Shown one piece after another: positions 31,093 through 42,309 of a stretch of 64,000 nucleotides of DNA. The notes beneath the pieces are model-generated. The model made no database searches, had not been told where the DNA came from, and worked only from the letters and a program-made list of their open reading frames with translations. The stretch is taken from NCBI GenBank assembly GCA_027972325.1, contig JAPMOS010000047.1, forward strand, positions 124,001-188,000, in the 5' to 3' direction. The translations under genes were made by a program, and so were the position numbers. Each line of letters opens with the position of its first letter. Position 1 is the first letter of the stretch. This DNA comes from Paratrimastix pyriformis. Lineage: Eukaryota > Preaxostyla > Paratrimastigidae.

Positions 31093-31735
31093 TTTGTTTG
31101 TTCATATAGATAAAGCCTCCAACCACTAAGACAGCAGCAATTGCAATCAATGCAGTAGTATTATCAGCAGTTTGTCCAATGTCGTGTTCTTCCTCATCTT
31201 TTGTGTGTTGATCCACTTCAGAATATATTTCAGCTAATGAATCATAAACTTGCTTATTGTAGAGTTGATTCGTAGCAGTTAAGTCGACATCTTCGAGGCT
31301 TGATGAAGGAACAAAAGCATCATTAATAACTTGGAAGGAATTGACGACGTCGAAGGAGTTTCTGATGTTTTGCATCTGTTGGTTGACACGATTGACATCA
31401 ACAACGTTCTTTAGCTTCTTAATCATGTCGAGCACGTTAAAGTTGGCGGTAAAGATACCACCTTGGTTTTGCTTTTCTGATATCTTGTTGAGGATGTCAT
31501 TGAATGCAGATGTTGCAGATGTTGATTCCAATATCGTTTTGGCTATGATTTGGTTCTTTATGTCATTGGCAAAAGAAATCTTGACGTTTTTGATGTGAGC
31601 TATGTTACGAAAGATTATTTCATTCTTTGCATTAAGAACCACATTGACTTGTTGCATTATGATGTTGGTTTCATTGACAGACAGATAGTTCAACAGGTCT
31701 TGCCTAATTGAGTTATAACTAATGTTTCCACCCAT
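31082..31735 (-). CDS. Myristoylated, C-terminally anchored membrane protein (poxvirus L1/F9-like)
   Basis: I prefer the start at about 31,735 because it gives MGGNIS, a complete N-myristoylation signal (Gly2, Ser6). An upstream Met at 31,777 would bury it. The body is helical with many Asn/Val/Ile. A single membrane segment near the C-terminus (LIAIAAVLVVGGFIY) precedes a short basic tail. Myristoylated N-terminus, helical ectodomain and C-terminal anchor together are the plan of the poxvirus L1/F9 entry-fusion proteins. Few Cys residues are present, unlike L1, so the assignment is tentative. Confidence 0.45.
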   Translation of the reverse strand: MGGNISYNSIRQDLLNYLSVNETNIIMQQVNVVLNAKNEIIFRNIAHIKNVKISFANDIKNQIIAKTILESTSATSAFNDILNKISEKQNQGGIFTANFNVLDMIKKLKNVVDVNRVNQQMQNIRNSFDVVNSFQVINDAFVPSSSLEDVDLTATNQLYNKQVYDSLAEIYSEVDQHTKDEEEHDIGQTADNTTALIAIAAVLVVGGFIYMNKQNGK

Positions 31736-31871
31736 GTTGTATACAGTACTCATCGAAAATTTCACCTTGTATAGCATTAAGAATGATTCAGTGGAATTCT
31801 TTGGATAGTGAAAGTAAGTTCATCAATGCTTTTCAACAGAACAATGCCAGTTACATCAGGTTGACGTTAAA

Positions 31872-32099
31872 ATGGACTTTATATCAAAACGTCGATATGA
31901 GAATTTGATGAAGGTAGATGGTGAAGACAGAAAGCGTGAGTTAAAGGCATTATATGCTAAGTTACGTGTTGAAATGCCGTTACGTGGAGGAAGTAAGACG
32001 AGAGCCTTTTACAGTGATTTCACGGTGCCACAGGCATTAACTTTTGCACACTCCAACAACTTTGACTTTGATTCATATACGGAGTTTTTCCGGCAATAG
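31872..32099 (+). CDS. Small unknown protein (75 aa)
   Basis: MDFISKRRYENLMKVDGEDRK opens a charged helical stretch, followed by LRGGSKTRAFYSDFTVPQAL and an aromatic end. Just downstream (32,100-32,254) lies a Cys-rich open stretch (CVNCSKIESCAKNWDC) without its own Met, which I leave unassigned. Similar small proteins occur in virus-like elements, but I recognise no family. Confidence 0.4.
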   Translation: MDFISKRRYENLMKVDGEDRKRELKALYAKLRVEMPLRGGSKTRAFYSDFTVPQALTFAHSNNFDFDSYTEFFRQ

Positions 32100-32250
32100 C
32101 TAAATCAACTACTGAGGCACAGTTCCAAAAGTGTGTAAACTGTTCGAAGATTGAGTCATGTGCTAAAAATTGGGACTGTCTGAAAGACATTGAAGATTCA
32201 GCCCCTAAAGAGTTATCTGAATGTGAAAAGGAGTTCAAAACATTATCAAA

Positions 32251-32925
32251 ATGAATGATTCATACCTAAAACAGATGGATGACTATTATGCTAAGTTTGA
32301 TAAATGGAAAGATGAATACGACAAATGGTATTTTATGAATGATTCGATTCAATACATCCATGCAACAATCACGGGCTTATGGAATATTGATTCAATTGCC
32401 TTCAGCCTGATGACTGATAAGGACAAATACATTGCATCAACTATAAAGCAGAATGGACTCGATTTATCAAACCTTAATGTCCAATCATGTGAATGGAGTG
32501 AGTTAAACCGTCAGAACAAAACGGGTGAATTCATGATGACCTTTTATTATAAGCCTGAGTACTTATCACAACGAATAGCACAAATTAATGTAAATAAGCC
32601 TGAGATGCCATCAAAACCGCAATGGGGTGACTTAGTTTGCGTTGATTGTCGTAATGTAATAGATTGGAAGAATGTAGGCACATTAACAAATGTCCAAATA
32701 CAACAACTTAATGAATGTGTTGTAAATGCAAAGAAAGAAAAAGAAGATGATAAAAAGCCCGACACTCCTGAAGAGCCGACGGAGCCTGTAACTCCTGAAG
32801 AGCCTATTACTCCTGTCGAACCAATTTCGCCTGTAACACCTGTAACACCCGACACTGAATCTACTAATTACACACCATATCTACTGTTTGGTGCTGTCAT
32901 ATTTACATTAACATCGATCCTCTGA
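32251..32925 (+). CDS. Membrane-anchored protein with Pro-Glu stalk (224 aa)
   Basis: The amino part is aromatic and charged (DYYAKFDKWKDEYDKWYF). A middle domain contains CVDCRNVIDWKNVG. A repetitive stalk follows (PEEPTEPVTPEEPITPVEP), and the protein ends in a hydrophobic segment YLLFGAVIFTLTSIL. The layout suggests a tail-anchored surface or virion protein; no signal peptide is seen. Next gene follows 20 bp later. Confidence 0.6.
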   Translation: MNDSYLKQMDDYYAKFDKWKDEYDKWYFMNDSIQYIHATITGLWNIDSIAFSLMTDKDKYIASTIKQNGLDLSNLNVQSCEWSELNRQNKTGEFMMTFYYKPEYLSQRIAQINVNKPEMPSKPQWGDLVCVDCRNVIDWKNVGTLTNVQIQQLNECVVNAKKEKEDDKKPDTPEEPTEPVTPEEPITPVEPISPVTPVTPDTESTNYTPYLLFGAVIFTLTSIL

Positions 32926-32945
32926 AAATTTCTCGTGTATTATTA

Positions 32946-33512
32946 TTGAAGACAATGGATACTTCCAAGGAACCACGTAAGTCAAAAGGTACACATCGAC
33001 GAAGAGCTGCGCACATCGCACAGTTTGATGATGAGACAGAGGAAATTGTAGCTATTTGTGCGGCTGTCATGTCTAAAATGACAGGAAAACAAGTGTTGTA
33101 TGACGCCGCAATCATTCAAGCCGCCGGTCAATATGAGATGTCACCTCTTGGTAGTTATAGAAGGATCGCTAAAAAAGCAGTCAAAGGAGCAAGAGATGAG
33201 AAAAAGGAGATTGATATGGCTGTCAAAGTGGTAAAAGATAGATTAGAAAAAGAACGTGCTGAATACCTAAAATCACAGGCTAAGATTGATGCTGAAAGAG
33301 AACGAATGGCAAGGAACACCCTGAATTACTTCCATCGATTGAGATTCCTCAATTTACGCAATTCCGACGCTACCTCCTCCAACTACTGGTGGGGCACCAA
33401 TGCATGCGCCTACTACGCGGTAGACCGACATCTGTATCATTATTGCCTCCTGCACCTGCACCTGGAAATGCTGGACTTATTGATTATGAAGAACCTGAGG
33501 AAGAACCTGTGA
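32946..33512 (+). pseudogene. Basic coiled-coil protein, probably broken near its end
   Basis: The opening is basic (MDTSKEPRKSKGTHRRRAA). An acidic helix and an Ala-rich part follow (AAIIQAAGQYEMSPLGSYRR), then a long Lys/Glu/Arg coiled coil (KVVKDRLEKERAEYLKSQAK). The last third has codon use and composition unlike the rest, so the frame is probably lost there; about one break. No family recognised. Confidence 0.45.
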
Positions 33513-33589
33513 AGGCTACACTGGTGCTATAACTGCTGCACGATTAGAAGAACTGAGAAAACGAAGAACATCCTGCCGGAGCTGGATTC

Positions 33590-34374
33590 TAAATGAAGTT
33601 GTGCACTATTTTAAACTTGAATGATAATGGTAAATGGCATTCTATCTCGCTGATGAAGTCAACCCTGATGGAAGATAAACAATGTACGTTAAGCTACCAA
33701 TATTTAAACAAAAAGAGAACTTTTCCTGAATTGTCTGCTTTCTTCCCTTCTTTCACTATAAGTAGCTGTTTGCATGAGGCTGAGATTCCATAATGCTGCT
33801 TATCATCAACCCATACTTTAAGTTGGACTATCATTTTAACTGTGCTCCTGGATTGACGGCTTTCCGTAAATCCTCGTTAGTTGTATTGTTGTGTCTTGTT
33901 TAACTTCACCATCTTCATCTTTTCTGAAGACACTCGGATACAGTGTGTCTGCATATCCAACTGCTACTTTATAGTAGCTCGGAAACTGTCATTATCACTC
34001 GTCTTTGCAAATGATTTGTATTCAAATTCATCTGGTTTGCCTTCATCAAAAGTACCATTCACTATGCTTTCAACATTGTTTTGACAGTACTTTTCGAGCT
34101 TGTCTATCATCTTCAAAGTCATCGCCTACATTCTCAACTGGTAACCTGATGGTTTTAGTGTTCTCGTAAAGTTCACTCCATAAGGTCCTAAGTCGATTTG
34201 TGGCGTCTGCACTAAGAGGTTACTACCATTATGTTCAATGTGACACATCTTCATCGTCTTCTCTTGCTTCCTGGATGATTCAGATAAGGCTTCAATTGAT
34301 AGCTTCTTAACTGTGAAATCGTTCGGAATGATCACGACTGGCATATCAGACTCAACAGATTGCTTGCTTGACAT
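33590..34374 (-). pseudogene. Degraded Polinton gene next to the right terminal repeat
   Basis: An opening MSSKQSVESDMPVVIIPNDF and a segment HNGSNLLVQTPQIDLGPYG remain readable, and coding-like pieces continue to about 33,590. The QTP-x-(x)-x-PYG pattern resembles a conserved protein of large DNA viruses, but I cannot name it with confidence. Several breaks. Confidence 0.4.
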
Positions 34375-34384
34375 TACTGGTTAT

Positions 34385-35275
34385 TATATACTAACTATAG
34401 ATAATATTTTTTCTTAAAATACCTTTACTGATTCATTGATTATAATTATCGTTCATTCTGATGAGTTATGTCTCATTAGATCAACTGTAGCACATTGAAT
34501 TATCATCTTAAAACACTCAGAGCTCAAATGATGAAACGCTGTTTTTTATCTCTTTGAAATAGAAGGTAAATCTGATTGATTTCTCTTTCAATTCATGTCA
34601 AAGCTGAGTAAATTTTCGCTTTAAAGGGTCTTAAGCTGAAATCAAATTTCATATTGTTTTATCATTTTGTCATACTTTTCCATTTTCTTAGAATCAATTA
34701 TTTGAGCTGATTCAATCAAAAAGAATGCATTATTTACTAAAGATTGATGCATTATTTAATGATCACTTTTGAAAAGCACTTTTGTCACAATTTTATTTTG
34801 AATGAAGAGATAAGCTGTTTCTGATTGAATTCTCTTTCGTTTGATGCTTAAGATGATTGAATTGTTTGATTTGACAAAAATGGCAAAATAATTTCTGGGA
34901 CAAAAAATGGAAAAAAATTGAAAATGCATGGAGAATTCAATATTTGCCTCGAATTTCGTTTGTAGCTCGAATGAATTGATGTTTAAATCAGTCAAAGCTG
35001 ATTAAAATAAAATGCTCGTTTTACTTAAAAAACATTGAGAAAAAAGATTTTGCTCTGAAGAATTCGATTTTTGCCTCAAATAACGTTTGTAGCTCAAGAA
35101 AATTAATGCTTAAATCATTCAAAGCTGATAAAATAAAATGCTCCTTTTCAATAAAATATAATGAGAAAAAAAGATTTTGTTCTGAAGAAATCGATTTTTG
35201 CCTCAAATAACAACGCAAGCGTGAAAAATTGTGTGTGAAAATCGCTTGTCTCAGAACTCTCCTTTTATAACTACT
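34385..35275 (-). repeat. Right terminal inverted repeat of the Polinton-like element
   Basis: Reverse complement of 10,839-11,720 with the same internal ~130-bp units. It ends ...CCTTTTATAACTACT. Small differences from the left copy show the two are drifting apart, so the element is not brand new. Confidence 0.9.
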
Positions 35276-35762
35276 TTTGCCGGCCTCTCAACTCTCCCGG
35301 ACGGACTGGAGAAGAATCACCTGGAATCTCAGAATCTGGGTCCTCCTTTCCGGGTCTGTGGCGTCACAATAGCACTCGCTTTATATTTTGTTTTTTACAA
35401 ACCAAAAACGGAAGGAAACAAAAACTTCCAAACAAAGATCAGAAAAAACCAAAACGGAAAAGCAAAGAAAGATAGTCTTTATTCCGTTTTCGTGACCGTC
35501 CTGCGTGCAACTTTGAACTGGCTGAGCTCGTTGGGCTTGGGCCAATTTGCGCCATCCTCCGCAAAGACTTTCGGTTGGGGTATCACCCCAGTTTCCTTTG
35601 GAATGGCACTGTTCGTTGGTGCCTGGTCACCGTGACATGCGCTGGAATACTCATTGCTTCGGGACGAAGGATGCCTGCTTGAGGTGTCGGTTCAGTTTCA
35701 AAGCAACCTTGATACATACGTTCACTGACAGACCCACCAGACCACCACGTCACGTTTTGAGC

Positions 35763-36030
35763 GAATCAGTTTGATACTCTGCTCATTCGGCCCCACGGGG
35801 CTCGTTCGACACGCCAGCAACCTCTGTTGTACAGTCTGTTTAATTCCTTTGAAGGAATTTATTCACTGGTCGATTTGACTTTGCGGTTGAAAGGGCTGAC
35901 GAATCAGTTCGATACTCTGTTCGTTCGACCCCACGGTGCTCGTTTGGCACAACAACAAACTTTTTCATACAGTCTGTTCAATTCCTTTGAAGGAATTTCA
36001 TCACCAGTGTCATTTGACAGGCGGCTTAGA
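35763..36030 (+). repeat. Tandem duplication, ~138-bp unit
   Basis: GAATCAGTTTGATACTCTG at 35,763 recurs as GAATCAGTTCGATACTCTG at 35,901. Both units share a CCCCACGG-GCTCGTT stretch and a TTCCTTTGAAGGAATTT palindrome in their second halves. Confidence 0.7.
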
Positions 36031-36919
36031 GGATCTCGGAAATGCTGGTGGTCTCTCTTCTGGCCATGTCTCAGACTCTGCGGAGCCACTCAGTCTGTGG
36101 TTGGCAAATATTTCAGGCCAAAATCCTTCATGGGTTTTCAGGATCGAACAATGAGATGAATGGAATGCTGGGTCAACGGTTATCCGGCGAGGGACGCCCG
36201 TGCACTCGCTCTGGGCCCACGTCAGTGGATGACCTCCGCTATCAGCGTTTAGTCCACGTGTGACTCTGAAATTCGCACGATTACTGGTCACGCGCGCAAC
36301 TCATTTCGCGCTCAAGTTCTTCTCAAGCCGGTCTTCCATCTGGGGTTGATTGACCGGGAGGGAGAATATAGCGAACGCTCCGAGTCACTTCTGAACAATC
36401 GACCAGTTGTCTTGTGGGTCTGCACTTGGCATCTTCACGTCGCCCTCTTCATTCCGTGGCCATTCTTTGTGCCAGAGGGCAAACCTCCCACTTCGAACCT
36501 CTCACTTCGCCAGAACGCTTGGCTTCGACCATCTTCGCGTGGCCGTGTTGTCGCGGAGCCCATGTTGTCGCGGGGCAAGGCAGGAGGTCCCATGTCCACC
36601 ACGCACCGTTCGACCAGGGAGCCGACTCATGGCCCTGATGATCTGCGGGCACACAGGCGCGCACGTTCCTGCGGCACAACTCGCAGGATTTTACAACAAC
36701 GCACACTGCGAGCTTCTCCCTCTTCAACACACACTGGCGGTTGCAAGAGAGGAGCTTCATCTATTTTGGGCGCGCACCAGGGGAGCAGCCAACTCCCCGG
36801 TTTCGGATCGGAGACACGATGACTCGGTCCGGACTCCATGTCCCACATGGAACCAGGGCCTGATCTAACAGATGTCCCCCAAGAGGAGGAGACGTGTTCT
36901 AGGGAACGGGTCTGTCTTT

Positions 36920-37545
36920 CCTCAAGTCCAGGATCGCGAGCTTCCAGGACACACACATAGGCCCCTCTGTCGAGTTCTCTACTTCGACCATGCACACCAG
37001 GGTTGTCCACCCCCTCGTGACGGGGGTCTGCATCTGGCCTGGGGACTGGCTCCCCCCTTTTTGCAAAAATGTGAGCGGTCAGGTACCCGACACACGTGAA
37101 GGAGAATGGAACGTGTGACGGAGTGCCTCGTTACAAAGTCTGGCTTCGTGAAAGAGCCCTTCCCTGACTCTGGGTGCGTAGAGACGAGCGTGAGGTCATC
37201 GCAGTTGTCCTCTTCTCCTGGCCCATTGGACCCACAACACCCGACGGGAGTACCGTTCCTCCCGGGGGACAACATCGCCCGGACAAGAGTCATGCTCACC
37301 GCGGACCCCACCAGAAAGGCTCCCATGACCCACGGGCTGCTCAACAACTCCTCAGTTGCCCAAGCCCAAGATCGTGAGCGTCCTGAACTCACACGTTGGC
37401 TCTTCTGTGGCCAGGGCATCCATGCTGAAAGGGGCGAGTGCCCCACTTCGGCCATGCACATCGGGGTCTCGTTGCGGGGTTCTTCGCGCGGATTGGGGAC
37501 TGCCTGCTCCTTTGCAAAATGTGAGCGTCGGGTCAACGAACGCAC
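36920..37545 (+). repeat. Degenerate direct repeat, ~440 bp apart
   Basis: 36,920-37,105 and 37,350-37,545 share an ordered set of short matches: AAG-x-CCA-GATCG-GAGC, then CTTCG-CCATGCACA, then TTGCAAAA-TGTGAGCG. An old duplication. Confidence 0.45.
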
Positions 37546-38919
37546 GTCCTCGTCCCCACACCCGATCGATGAGACTGACACACTGGCGGCCGTTCCCTTT
37601 GGGACCCCCATTGGGGGCACGGGAGGAAGCGCCCCAGGGGTCCGGCGCTCTACAAGTGGGGCCCCAAATGAAGGTGGTGCAGCCGCAGCTTCCACCCGGC
37701 GAAGGGTGGTGGGACTAGGCGCCAGCGGCCGAGGGCGCTCTACAAATACCCGTTCAACTCTCAGCCTGGGCACGAGACGTCGGGCAAGCTTGACGGGAGC
37801 AGAGAGGAAAGTCTGTCGTCGCATCCTCTCTCCGCCCTCTTGGGTGAAACACCACTCGTGATCTCTGCGCACTCTCCCTCCTCCGAGTGCGTGCCCTCAG
37901 CACCCACGTACACCTTCCAGTCCCTGCCCATCACTCCGGCTCATCCCATCCCCACCTCCGAGGGCCATGATGGGGCGGCTCCGTCCCGGGAGGGCGAGCA
38001 TCCCTGTCTTGGACCCATCACGATCACTCCTGCTTGGGGTCACTCTGTCCATTCACAGGCAAGGCTGAGAACAGTGCACTTGTCCGCCTTGCCCACAGCC
38101 GGGTGGCATTATTCCATAGTATTTCTGCTCCCCTACTCGGTGCTCTGCGGTGCTGTCCTGCCTGGAGTGGGATCACACTTCACACACGGACGCGAACTAT
38201 ACTGAGAGCATTTGGTTGGGCGGGCCTGTGTTTGTCTGCGCCCACACCCTCACACAGACCGTACAGGGTCAGAAACAACAACAAACTGTGAGACGTCAGG
38301 GACGCGCGCATACTTGTGCACCCACGGGTCCCACGCTCGGGGATCGAGAGGTCCCAACAAGCTGGCGGTCAGGTCAGAAACAACTTTGGGATTTCGGCAC
38401 TGCTAGGTCTAGAGATTGGAGAGAATTCACTGACCGCCAGCAAGCCTCATAGTTGCACGTCGTTCCTCAATGGGTTCTCTTCCGATCCCGTGTGCGCTGT
38501 CACACCCGCACCTGAAGTCGTGTTTTTCCAGGCGGGCCCTCTCTGTGACACATCTGGCACACCAACACCAGTGTTCGGTGTTTTTTCTTTTGGGGTAGGC
38601 CTGCGCTTGCCCATGACCATCACCCCAACACTGGGACCCTTGTGTGATTTCAGCGCGTATCTGCTCGTTTACGTGCCCGCACCGCGGGTTTTCTCATGAG
38701 GGCGCTCCGTTGGATTTCCGGATGCCCCTCTGCCTCGGTGTGTACGTTGACTCACCAACACCGTGACGATGGCATGCATGCACCGCTGGTTTTTTCAGGA
38801 GGGCGATCCGTGGTATGTTCGGATGCGGTGCCCGTGGGTACACCAACACCGGGAAAAATTGGTGCTATGCACTTGAGGGGCTTGCACCTGTTCATGCCCC
38901 GGTATGTTCATCAGGGGGC

Positions 38920-39300
38920 GGGCCTGAGTGCGCCCAACATGCCCCTTGGATGCACTCTCACACCGGCAGCATCATCACAGCACCACCACCAGCACACGCA
39001 CCATCAGTGTGGCGTTGCTCAGGGCGGGCCTGTGTGCTCATCATGCCTTGAATGGGTCCTGGCACACCAGGACATCTGTTTGATGCGTCTGGGGCGGGCC
39101 GGAGTGTGCCCCACATGTCCCCTGGTGTACACTCTCACACCAACAGTATCATCAGCACCACCAGTGTGGTGACTTTTCGGGCGGGCCTGTGTGCTCATCA
39201 TGCCCTTGAATGCGTCCTGACAGCTGCTTGACTGCTTGAGGCGTCTCAGGGCGGGCCTGTGTGTGCCCACATGCCCTCTGGTGTGCATTCTCACTCCAAC
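38920..39300 (+). repeat. Degenerate tandem array, two-part unit of ~160 bp
   Basis: GGGCGGGCC recurs at about 38,927, 39,021, 39,093, 39,179 and 39,250. It is followed alternately by a CCCACATG-CCCCTGGTG type and a TGTGTGCTCATCATGCC type, so the higher-order unit is two subunits long. Confidence 0.6.
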
Positions 39301-39694
39301 AGCAGCATCACACCCACACCAGCGCATTCAGGCCAGAATCACCACACCAGCACCATCAGAGTGGGGCTTTGCTGGGGGCAGTGTGATGCTCGATGTTTCA
39401 TGCCTGCTCTCGCATCGACTGATGCCTTCTTGTCTGTCGGAAGCAGTGACAGCACTCGGCACCTTTGGGGGGCGACCCCGGACACACGCGGGGGGACACT
39501 GTGGAGTGTGTACCACCTCTCAGCTGTTTGATGCTCGTTCTGGCCCTCCGGCACGCGCACTCCCAACATCAGGATGGGTATCCGTAGAGCCGGCTCATCG
39601 GCCAAGAGTGTTGGGCGGAGCATCCCGTTAGCCGGGTCACGTAGAGTGCGGAAGGGGGGGGAAAGCTATTCCTTTGGTATGGTGTTCACTCTTT

Positions 39695-39808
39695 CTTGGT
39701 TTGGGTTTGTTTGGGGCTATCCCACGAGGCTGTCCCTCGTTCTCCGAACTCGTGAAGGAGAATGGTGGGATAGCCGAGTAATCTCTTCCCAAACAAACCC
39801 AAACCAAG
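39695..39808. repeat. Inverted repeat / hairpin (~114 bp)
   Basis: The left arm 39,695-39,725 (CTTGGTTTGGGTTTGTTTGG then GGCTATCCCAC) is complementary to 39,765-39,808, apart from a ~13-nt bulge. It is a possible small foldback element. Confidence 0.6.
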
Positions 39809-40149
39809 ACAAGTCTCCCACCCACCTCCCTGCCTGACGAGTGGCACTGGGTTTGTTTGTTGCTGCTTTCCCCGCGAAGCTTCGACTCAACGTGTACCCC
39901 ATGGTCATGAATGATGGTGGGCATTTTGTCTTCGCAGCGCAATCTTCGTACGTGCTCCCTTGGCTGTACTGCTGCCTGTTCAACCCCACAATCTGATTGA
40001 CAAGTCAGGAGGGCTGCCTCGTGGGGAGGCGAGTGTGGCTGTTGTTCAACCTTGTTTGGTTCCCTTTGACAACAATGTGTGGGGTCTCGTCGGGGCCTTT
40101 TGACCTTGAGACACCACCCTTCATGCACCCTCATTCACCCTCGTCTGAT

Positions 40150-40490
40150 GTGATTGGGCATTCATGGTGGGGAGTTGTGGTCATTCACCCCAGCTACTTT
40201 GCTTGAACAACAGCCTATGGTCATCCTGTACGTTGTACTCTTAAGACATCCATCAGCGGTGTGGGGTGTTGTCTTCCTCCTTTCTGTTCTGAATGGGCAA
40301 CAGCTCGAGGAACTGGTGCGGGGTGTTATCTTTCACCCCGTTTTCGTTTTGTTGTGGCACAACTGTGTGGCTTTACCATGGTCGTGGTGGGCACCATGCA
40401 TCCTCCACATTCAGAATGCGGGGGTCGGGGTTTGTTATTCACCGTCGTCTGTTCTGTTTTGACAACAGCTCATGTGATTTCATCGTGGGC
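40150..40490 (+). repeat. Degenerate tandem array, unit roughly 60-110 bp
   Basis: GGGG(T/A)-TTGT or GTTAT followed by a TCTTTCACC-like tract and then an ACAACAGCT-like tract recurs at about 40,150, 40,260, 40,318 and 40,427. Confidence 0.4.
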
Positions 40491-41299
40491 GTTGTGCCCG
40501 TGAACCACCGCGCTCACCCCACCGCACACCTCCCTCTCGCGGGAGGGATATTTGTTGAGCACCCTGAAGTGGCGATCGATACGTCACCTTTCGTGCTCTC
40601 TCTCCCTGCGGGGTTTGCGTTTTGGTGGGGCTTGGGTTCTTTATACAGAACTCGACGCCTGCACGGCAAGGGTGCCTCCACCGCTTCACCGGCGCCGTTC
40701 GGCGACTGGTGACGAAGAAGCCGCGAGCACGGGGCGAGAACCCTCCTGGGATCTGCGAGGCAAGGTGCCTGTCGCGGCTCCGTCGTGCTCTGCGTTTCTC
40801 TCGACGCGTGCCTTTGGCCCGCGGCATGTCGGACAACGAGTCCTCTCGCTGTTTCGTCCGATCTTCTTCGTTGTTTTTATTTGCGGGGGTCCGACCCGTT
40901 GAGGAAGGATTCCCTATGGAGGGTGCCGAGTACGGAAGACTCGGTGCCCTCGGGGCCTTTGAAGGTTTCGCCCCTCCTTTTGTTTGGCTTCTTCTCTCCC
41001 ACCTGTTTTTGCTGACCGGTTACAGCGGTGCGTCGGGGTTTTCTCCAGCCTCCTCTTTCCCTGACTACACGTGCACCCCCCGGGGCGGGTCGCGACCCGC
41101 TTGAGGAGATGTTTGGGGTTCGCATGGTTGATCATGAATCTCTTCTTCGTTTTCATTGAAACCTTCGGGAGCTGTGACTCCCAACTGGATTGTTTTTACT
41201 GCGTTGCGCGGTACTGACTCCCTTCCCACCTTTCTCTGCGTCGGTGGCTGGCGTGTCGTCGTCCGAATGGGCTTATGCTTAAAGGACAAGTCGACTGCC

Positions 41300-41353
41300 G
41301 GCACTGACATGACATGTCAAATTCGTTTGATAAAATTTTTGGATGTCAGTGCC
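41300..41353. repeat. Short inverted repeat abutting the DIRS cluster
   Basis: GGCACTGACAT (41,300-41,310) is repeated inverted as ATGTCAGTGCC (41,343-41,353). The second arm ends exactly where the first DIRS junction module begins. Confidence 0.55.
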
Positions 41354-42309
41354 CTATCCATCGTAAGACTCAGGATAGCAGCCGACAGCCTCCGTCTTCG
41401 GCAGTCTAGGTGCTATATCTCCTTGTTCTTCATGATAAACACCACACAATGCAGAAAAGTCACAAGTCAAACCCAGGTGAAAGCACTTGGAAACATCTCA
41501 AAAAAAGTGTCCTGGGTGGAGAATGAGTCGACAGCCGAAGTCGAGGCAGGATAGGTGCTATATCTCCTTGTTCTTCATGATAAACACCACACAATGCAGA
41601 AAAGTCACAAGTCAAACCCAGGTGAAAGCACTTGGAAACATCTCAAAAAAAGTGTCCTGGGTGGAGAACCGGTCAGGATGGACATGGGTCGACCGGTGGT
41701 CGATAGGGTTGGTTCGACCGAAAAAAACCAATCCTAAAATTAAAATCGTATGGTCACGACGGGCAGCGTGTCCAATACGCGTCCATCACAACAAAAATCG
41801 GAGAGAGAGGTCAAAGGGAGCCAAGAACATCGGGCGAAAAGAAAAAATTTAACACGCATCGGAAGGGGTGAGATTCGGGGTTAACGGCCCGAGATTCGGC
41901 AAATCTCCGATCTCCGAAAACCGTTAAGGTAATTGCGGGCCAACGGTCCATGATCGAACCGTGAAGTGACCCCGATTTGGGCTCCGGAAGGGGTCCCAAG
42001 AGAGGGTAAAAAAGCACGGATGTCGAAATCACAACAGAGCAAAAGTTGAAAAAATGAGATCTGAAATTTCCCGCCCAATTCCAGTACTTAAGGGGGCGCC
42101 CCGGACCAGCACAGTGCCTTCGTTTTGGAGTGGTGTTCTCCGTACGAGTCGCGGCAGAGGCGGCCGGTTGAAATGGCGTACAAACCCCGTCAGTAGCAGC
42201 AGGATGGGTGCGGGTGGGTCCAGCGCTCAAGGGAGAAGCAGAAAAATTAAAAACAGCAGACAAGAGGGAGGGTAGCACCTATCCTGCCTCGACTTCGGCT
42301 GTCGACTCA
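41354..42309 (+). repeat. DIRS terminal repeat, outer left copy
   Basis: Begins with the 56-bp junction module CTATCCATCGTAAGACTCAG.... It carries a short partial and then a full terminal-repeat body (AGGTGCTATATCTCC... to GTGCCTTCGTTTT), then a ~180-bp left-only segment ending at the palindrome arm TGTCGACTCA. It is in plus orientation, opposite to the repeats at 48,439-49,064. Confidence 0.8.

Larger units (their letters stand above)
10839..35275. mobile_element. Polinton (Maverick)-like element with nested LINE
   Basis: Bounded by inverted terminal repeats that begin AGTAGTTATAAAAGG and end with the reverse complement. Start with AG, a DDE integrase and a protein-primed-type family B DNA polymerase are Polinton hallmarks. 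It spans 24.4 kb, of which 10.2 kb is LINE copy 2 inside the polymerase gene, leaving about 14.2 kb. Known-type parts are integrase, polymerase, GIY-YIG nuclease, VLTF3-like zinc-ribbon protein and an L1-like membrane protein. I do not recognise a double-jelly-roll major capsid protein, an FtsK/HerA packaging ATPase or a Ulp1-type protease. No 6-bp target duplication is obvious at the edges. The element is a fossil: besides the LINE, a few genes look interrupted, perhaps three to five breaks overall. AT-rich composition contrasts with the GC-rich flanks. Confidence 0.85.
35276..41353. other. GC-rich repeat-laden region without a supported gene
   Basis: About 6 kb between the Polinton-like element and the DIRS cluster. 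Many overlapping open frames exist on both strands (for example 36,979-37,872 minus against 37,106-37,861 plus), but none has a recognisable domain. GC-rich composition explains open frames of this length. Degenerate tandem repeats and inverted repeats listed separately cover much of it. It may be old, decayed transposon or satellite DNA. Confidence 0.5.

Noticed and set aside
36979-37872. 297-codon minus and 251-codon plus overlapping frames
   Set aside because: Mutually antisense, no domain, and inside a degenerate duplicated GC-rich stretch.
38920-39300. Repeated boxes as a CRISPR array
   Set aside because: Degenerate repeats of unequal spacing in eukaryotic DNA, with no cas genes.
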